DNA of 64,000 bases from Chrysopilus asiliformis (taxonomy: Eukaryota > Arthropoda > Insecta > Diptera > Rhagionidae). The position numbers and the translations under genes are program-made. The notes below the pieces were generated by a model. The model worked only from the letters and a program-made list of their open reading frames with translations. It had not been told where the DNA came from and did not search any database. Below, in pieces: positions 58,180 to 64,000 of the stretch; positions within the stretch are counted from its first letter, which is position 1; the number at the start of each line of letters is the position of its first letter. Location of the stretch: assembly GCA_964034945.1 (NCBI GenBank), contig OZ035961.1, positions 14,895,243 to 14,959,242 on the forward strand, written 5' to 3'.

Positions 58180-58860
58180 AGATACGCAAGTCCATTATTA
58201 TAATACATAGATTGGCTTCTGTGCCTGTCTGTTTGTTTGTATGTTCGCTTATAACCCGGAAACCACTAAACTAATTTGGACGAAACTTTCAAGGCAGTTT
58301 ACCCATTGCTCAATCCCATACTCTTAAACCTATTAAGCTAATTTTTCAGCGATGATTTGTATTAAATCCATATAACAAAAACTAGGAAAATAACTAATCA
58401 GTTGGTTATAAATCAGATAGCCTAAAGTTAGGCGGTCCTTGCTTTTCTGGAAAGTTTTTTTTCTCTTCGGTAAATGTTTTTCAAAAATTAACAAAAAGAC
58501 AATAAATTCCCACATTCGGATTAACTTTACACACTCTCCTTACTGCCCCACGACTGGGTTTAATTTTAAATAAAGATATTTCGGCGACTTTACATTGGGT
58601 ATGTGCTGGAGCTGGACCCGCGATGAGGCCAATCGGCTCGGTAGTTTTCCCGCGATGAGGCCAATCAGCTCTGTAGTTTTCCCGCGAAAGAGTAACGTAG
58701 GGGCAAACTAAATTTGGGACTCACTTTAACCCCTCCTGTTACTCCCCCCCACCCCTCCAAACATTAATAGGCCAATATTGGAACCAGGCCTACATCGAAC
58801 ATTCATGCCAAATTTGAGGTCAATCGGCTCAGCCGTTTTGACGTGAAAGTCTGGTAAGAA
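58180..58860 (+). repeat. ATATTAGTATG-family relative, copy 4, internally expanded
   Basis: It begins near 'attattataatacatagattgg', has a duplicated box 'atgaggccaatc(g/a)gctc(g/t)gtagttttcccgcga', a 'ttactcccccccacccctcc' tract and 'caatcggctcagccgttttgacgtgaaag'. The ATATTAGTATG end is missing (3' truncated). Confidence 0.75.
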
Positions 58861-60104
58861 ATGGTGCACTTAATATATCTTTGACCTTCGCATCCAAATT
58901 TGTTTATCTGTCAAACGAAAACGTTTTCTTCGGTTTACGTCCTAGCGGTATATCGTAAAAGAGTTTGATCTTCATAGAAAAAGTTTGGTTCTAAGAACAA
59001 AACATGTTCCCCCAGGCGTTAAACTTTTCTTAAATTTGCCATTCCGTTTTTATATCCAAACAGTCCGTCTGCTATAGCCAAACATTTCTTTTTAAAAGCC
59101 AAACCAATTTTTAGTTTATTGCAGCGGAGATTATGCATCGTCCACAGCGGTAAATTTTGGTTAGGAGAGAGAAAGTTTGTCTGGCAAATAGAATGTTTGG
59201 CTCTCGGCCAAAATCGGCCTTTTTCAAGGTACAAATATAAATCGGATGGCCAAGTACTTTTTGATTTTAAAAGATTGATTTTTTGGCTTCAATTTCTTAA
59301 AGATTGATTTTTTGGCTTCAGTATTTCTATTGATCCTTTAATCCCTGACAGGATATTACTTCAGTTTTAAACATCTGAAATGGTTTCAACTTAGTTTAGT
59401 GTTCCGAACGCCGAATACTTTGCGAAGCCGAAGGGGAACGCTCTGTTGGTTTATTCATCCACCGATTCGTTCATAAAACGAAGCGTTCATAAAACATGGT
59501 TTGTTGTATATATTTTTTGCATTTCAAATGAAAATTTCTTTCAAAATGTTTTTTATTTTTTTTTCATTCTTGTATTTGTTTTGTATTAAAAAATGTTTTT
59601 CGAAAATTCGTAAAAAAAAGAATCAAACATTTTGTTGCAATAGAAAACAATCCTGATGATTTAATTGAAATTCCCCATTTAGTCTAAAGACCGAATCCAG
59701 CACAACACATTTTCTAAAAGGAATGAATTCTAATTGAAAATATCAGTGTATCTCACCCCATTTAAATAAAAACGAGGTACACACACGACGGGGCCAGGCA
59801 ACACAGCAAAAATCAATTCAAGTTTTTTTTCCATTGTAAACATTTCCATTAGTACACATTCAAGCTTTTGACATTTTCCAAAAACACACAGCATTCACTA
59901 GCATATGCGCAATACGATATGACGTCACAGTATCCTTTAGTTAAAAAGGGAATTTTATTGGATAAACTGAACAGCCGCCCTTGAACTGACCATTTTTGAG
60001 TTTGCTCAACATCGTAAGGGGAATAAAATCATTCAAATTCTCTACAGACAATAGAGAAAACCTCAAAAATTTCATCAGACGAACGAATAAGTTAATCTCA
60101 TTCA

Positions 60105-60190
60105 GTTGAAATTCTTAAGGTCTAAGAAAATTTGCCTTCAGTCTAGAGTTTCTTAAGGCCTAAAAAAGATTTGCCTCCAGTCTAGGTAGT
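60105..60190 (+). repeat. ~48-bp tandem duplication
   Basis: The unit TTCTTAAGG(t/c)CTAA(g/a)AAAA plus 'tttgcct(t/c)cagtctag' occurs twice. Confidence 0.85.
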
Positions 60191-61246
60191 GAGACATTCA
60201 AGAAAGGCTTGTAATAAGAAATAAATCGGATTAAATTCAGAAAAAACAACTCCCTATCAAAGTGTGTAAATATTTTTCCAAATTAGTGTTTTTGTGTACC
60301 AGTGAAAATATGTGTAGACAATAATCATCAACATTGAGTCATTTGAAAGTTTGATGATTTGCTTTCTTAGAATTGCTGATAAGAAAAATTCACGACATCA
60401 ACCGGGAAGAAGTTCAAAGTCTGCCTGGATTTGGTTCAGCTAGATGTAAATTTTCCAACTTATTCAAATTATTTTCCAATTAAAGTAGTCGGAACCAGAT
60501 TCGAATTGAGTTTTGTGCCAGAAATTCTTTATCGGTTGACAAAAAAATATTTATAACAAAGTTAATGACGATTTGGATCCATTAGACGTCATACTAAGAT
60601 TTCATACATCTCGGGTATTTCTTCTTTTTTCTAATCTTAATTCCAAATCTCTCTTTAGACTAGACGCAAACTGAAGTTAGTATTTATGTCACAATGAAAG
60701 TAAATTTCTTAATTGGAAATATCCTCCTTACTAAGGTCTAGTATTTGACGAGATTTCTTATAAGTGCATAACTTCTTTTAATATTCAAGTTTAAGACGAA
60801 GAGGAAGCATACAACAATGATGATGGCAAAATGTGCGACATGATTATGAATAATTCTTGTATATGGCATAATCATCATCATTATTCTATAAAATTTGTGG
60901 GATGAAGAAAAAAAAACATCTGAAAATCTCTTGTATTTATCGAAACATTTATCAAATTTACTTTTAGCCTAAAGCAATTTCTACTTGAAAATATGGGTCG
61001 ACGTACGAAATTTAAATTATTTTGCACTCGGTATGAAATCATCATGTGCTCGAAGCTCCCTTTCAGGTACATAAATTAGGCTGTCGTCCAATTTTGGTCC
61101 AATGGTACAAATTTGCGAAGCAGAAAAATTATCCATGTGATGGCACTATGAATTTCCTATTGCTAGGTTTTCGTAATTGAAAAGGCAACCATTTACAACT
61201 CAGGTGGCAATGTGACCTTGGGCCGGTGGCAAATCCGATTATGCGA

Positions 61247-61432
61247 CGGTCACTTTGTGACCGGTCACAATGAAACCGGTTTAAAATTGGTTACTTTGTA
61301 ATCGGTCACGAAAAAACCATTTCAAATGGGTTACTTTGTGACCGGTCGAAAAAAACTGATTGTAAATTAGTTACACTTTGACCGGTTACAACTTAACCGT
61401 TGCAAATCGGTTACTTTGTGACCAGTCGAAAG
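61247..61432 (+). repeat. ~41-bp minisatellite, about 4.6 copies
   Basis: The unit GGTTACTTTGTGACCGGTC followed by 'acaa.aaaccg.tt.caaatt' is repeated. Each unit carries the palindrome-like 'gaccggtc'. Copies differ at 5-8 positions. Confidence 0.9.
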
Positions 61433-62249
61433 TGGTTGTTGTTTTTCGTTGTTTTTTTTTTTATCGTGCTCGTTTATAATTCTTTTACAAACTCTGGTAT
61501 CGAAATATAGATAGTCAACTTTGGACCAAGGAAATCTTACTTATAGTATTTTCTGATGTACCCTTGGAATACAAGTTTACATTCACAATACAAATTATCC
61601 CCCCCCCCTCCCTTCCCTCCTTTCCCCTATCCACTTGTCGCACTCCGACACAAAAGATTTATGCGGGTCTTTTGTATTTACAGTCACAAAAAAAACGGTT
61701 GGTTAAATCTTGTAGGTACTAATTTGTAACCCCATATATTTTGCAATTCAGTTATGTGACCTTCGTGTAACCGACATGAGAACTTTTTTGGTTACTTGGG
61801 ATTACTAGGCACTGTAAAATATGTCACAACTATAGGAAGAGTGGGCGTTGGGCCGGTGGGGGTGTCTGGAAGAAATGTTTGTGAAAGTATTCTATTTTTG
61901 GCTCTACTCTTTATATTTTAAAATTTACATAAATACTATTTTATTGTATTTTTCAATTTTATTATTATTTTTATCGAGTATTGGAGCAAGTCAAGCTTTT
62001 CAGAGATTTTGCTTAGACAATTGCTCAGTTCAACGACACATTTCTGGCAATAGAGAAGTAAAGAAGATACTTGAAAATGGAATTGGCAACAAGATTAAAT
62101 GAGATTCTTACAATTTACTTGCTTATAAATCCAAAGTGAAAAAAACGACACGCATGACTTTCAATATTTTTCCAACTGAACAAAAAACCATAGAAGTACT
62201 GAAAAAAAACCTCAGTTCTGTTTCTCCCTTTCTCAACCCCAATCATTTA

Positions 62250-62765
62250 AAGTAGTTTTTTGCACCTGGATTTCGATCTGGTTTTGCCGAAAATTTCAAA
62301 CAATCCTCCGCCCTGCAAAAAACATACCTCTAAGATAAACATAACAAAAGCTATAATTGCCTATCTGGCAATCATTGGAGACCCGTATGGTGATATTCGT
62401 ATCAAAATTGGAACAGTTGTACCAAAATTCCACTTTGAAGTCAAACTTTCCAATAAGATTTTTTAAAATTTATTCCAATCGAATTTTGATGTATGGGAGT
62501 TTTATGTACAATAATATCCTAAATAACTTTTGTTCTAGCACTTTTTTGATAAGATGCACCGTTTTTGAGATATTCACAAAAATCGTTTTCGTTCGTATGG
62601 GGGGTACCCCCCCTAATGGTCCATTTTTGCCCATTAACGAACTTAGCCTCGCATTTTACGAAAAACGGATCTGTGCAAAATTTCAAGTCTCTAGCTCAAT
62701 CCGTGCGCCCGCAATCCGCGCCAGAGACAGACGGACGGACGGACGGACAGACGGACGGACAGTGG
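62250..62765 (+). repeat. SSR-bearing repeat-family copy ending in (GACG)n
   Basis: Shared blocks with 36.8 kb are 'gaattttgatgtatggga' and 'atttcaagtctctagctca', followed by 'gacagacggacggacggac'. The two open frames of 80-145 codons over it are not supported as genes. Confidence 0.7.
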
Positions 62766-63029
62766 TTGATGAAGGGGATAAAATTGTGCCATAACGCAAT
62801 GAAATGAAAATGAAAATGAATGATGAAGAAATGATTTGATATAGGCAAAATCGTAAACCGTGTTCGTTGGATATCGAAGGGGCTAAAACTCTTGGGCTAA
62901 GATACTTTCATACAAGAGTACCAATTTATTTAAGGCTTATTTAGATAAAGTAGTCTTCGGGAAAACATTTTTACAAGGTATTTTGCGGAATTTAAGCGTT
63001 ATGGGGAGTGTTATTCGACATTTTTTTAA

Positions 63030-63645
63030 CCCTAATCAGCTCAGGCTAATTTTGTCCTTAATCCACGCAGGCGGTGTCTGAAAGACACCATGCCGGAAAA
63101 ATAGAATAATTTAATAAAAAAATTTTTTTTTGAGTTTGCATTTTTTAATTCAGTTAATAATATTTATTTATTTGTATATACATTATTCGTACTTTTTATA
63201 ATTGTAGCATAAAATTGATTTTTAAGAATTTTCGTTACAAACATTTTTCTTGGATTTGCACTTATCTGCTTCAAAGCGCGACCTTAGAAATGGGGACACA
63301 GGAAGCAACGTTTTCTCTTTTGGGAAGTGCTACAGTTATTATCGCCTACTACAGTCCGATATTTTGCGAAATAGAAGCAAAGTGATACCAAAATAACCTT
63401 TCTTTGCTGGTAAAACCGTTACGGTGTCTTTGAGACACCGCCTGCGTGGATTAAGGGTAAATTTCATAAAAGCGAAATATTATTGTTGTAGTAAAAAAAA
63501 TTAATTTTTTTTTTTCGTTTTTAAAAAGTATTGGCTTAAAAAAACAAAGTCAAGGAGCATGAATGCAACAACTTTTTTAACATTCGTAACAATCACTCTC
63601 AACACTGCATCGGTGTCTCAAAGACACCGCGAATGCGGATTAGAG
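63030..63645. mobile_element. piggyBac-like non-autonomous element, 616 bp
   Basis: TTAA borders lie at 63026-63029 and 63646-63649, with short TIRs CCCTAATC / GATTAGAG. Inside are an inverted pair CTTAATCCACGCAGGCGG (from 63058) and its complement (ending at 63455), and the palindrome GGTGTCTNNNAGACACC three times (about 63072, 63422, 63612). It may be a nested pair of related elements. No transposase frame is present. Confidence 0.75.
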
Positions 63646-64000
63646 TTAATCAAAGTCTGTGAAATTCAAGTTTTTTTTTGAAAATTTGGGTGTTTCAGAT
63701 TCAGTCCAGTTCCGAGGTTATTGTCGGCTTTCCTGATAGTAGTTTTTTACGGGCAAGGTTATACCGTGTTCGGTGGATATCGAAGGGGTTAAAAATCAGA
63801 ATCGTTTTTCAGACCCGTTTGGTAATTTCATTTTCAAGCATCTTCTTTACCTCTAAGACTCTATTGCTATAAATGTGTCGATGAATTAAGCACTATTTTT
63901 AAAAAAATAAGTTGGACTTAGCACACTTGAGCCGTTTGCACCAACGAAACTTAGCAACTTATGTACACCTTAAATTATTTAAGCCCCAGTATTTCTACGG

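Larger units (their letters stand above)
54707..64000. other. Gene-free right flank
   Basis: No protein gene could be supported. The stretch holds MITEs, an ATATTAGTATG-family copy and minisatellites (listed). A 27-codon frame at 57936-58022 (MRPPNMSRKRAIEPT...) and an 84-codon frame at 61848-62102 resemble nothing I know. Confidence 0.55.

Noticed and set aside
61848..62102. 84-aa frame with a hydrophobic start
   Set aside because: The hydrophobic part is a run of TTT/ATT codons in AT-rich sequence; no family recognised.

Overview
This window looks like a piece of an AT-rich dipteran (or at least insect) genome. It is intron-rich, full of short TIR elements and simple repeats, and carries insect-type genes. 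Three gene types here (muscle regulatory light chain Mlc2, a multi-domain Sod-like protein similar to Drosophila Rsod, and a V-ATPase Ac45-like protein) are, as far as I recall, close neighbours on Drosophila chromosome 3R near 99E-F. That suggests conserved microsynteny and supports Diptera. No prokaryotic features, tRNA, rRNA or CRISPR were seen.

Layout. 1-3.6 kb: no gene, only repeat relics. 3.6-6.35 kb: Mlc2 (+), three exons, behind an Inr+DPE-type promoter. 6.4-9.5 kb: no gene. 9.53-16.96 kb: a secreted or membrane-tethered protein of about 1149 aa with about six Cu-only-SOD-like repeats (+, about 12 exons); only the fifth repeat keeps every copper ligand. 17.6-20.24 kb and 20.55-24.35 kb: two tandem, diverged V-ATPase accessory subunit S1 (Ac45) genes (+) with the same five-exon plan. 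24.4-44.36 kb: about 20 kb with no gene I can support, holding MITEs, repeat-family copies and minisatellites. 44.36-44.93 kb: a rearranged mariner-type transposon with 160-bp inverted ends. 45.2-49.64 kb: a six-exon gene (+) whose C-terminal half resembles the MIEAP/SPATA18 (mitochondria-eating protein) domain. 49.8-54.7 kb (-): a three-exon gene, convergent with the previous one, encoding a 158-aa protein that is essentially one SH2 domain; its 4.35-kb first intron has taken in a 5'-truncated LINE, a MITE and tandem duplications. 54.7-64 kb: no gene; two TTAA-flanked piggyBac-like MITEs, a family ending in ATATTAGTATG, and a 41-bp minisatellite.

Exon boundaries were assembled by hand from GT/AG sites, reading-frame phase and protein resemblance. 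All gene models close in frame. One junction in the SOD-repeat gene (about 10.0 kb) is uncertain. The most interesting items are the single catalytically complete Cu-only SOD domain embedded in degenerate repeats, the tandem Ac45 pair, the small SH2-only gene, the MIEAP-like gene, and two MITE insertions whose pre-insertion (empty) sites are preserved elsewhere in the same window.
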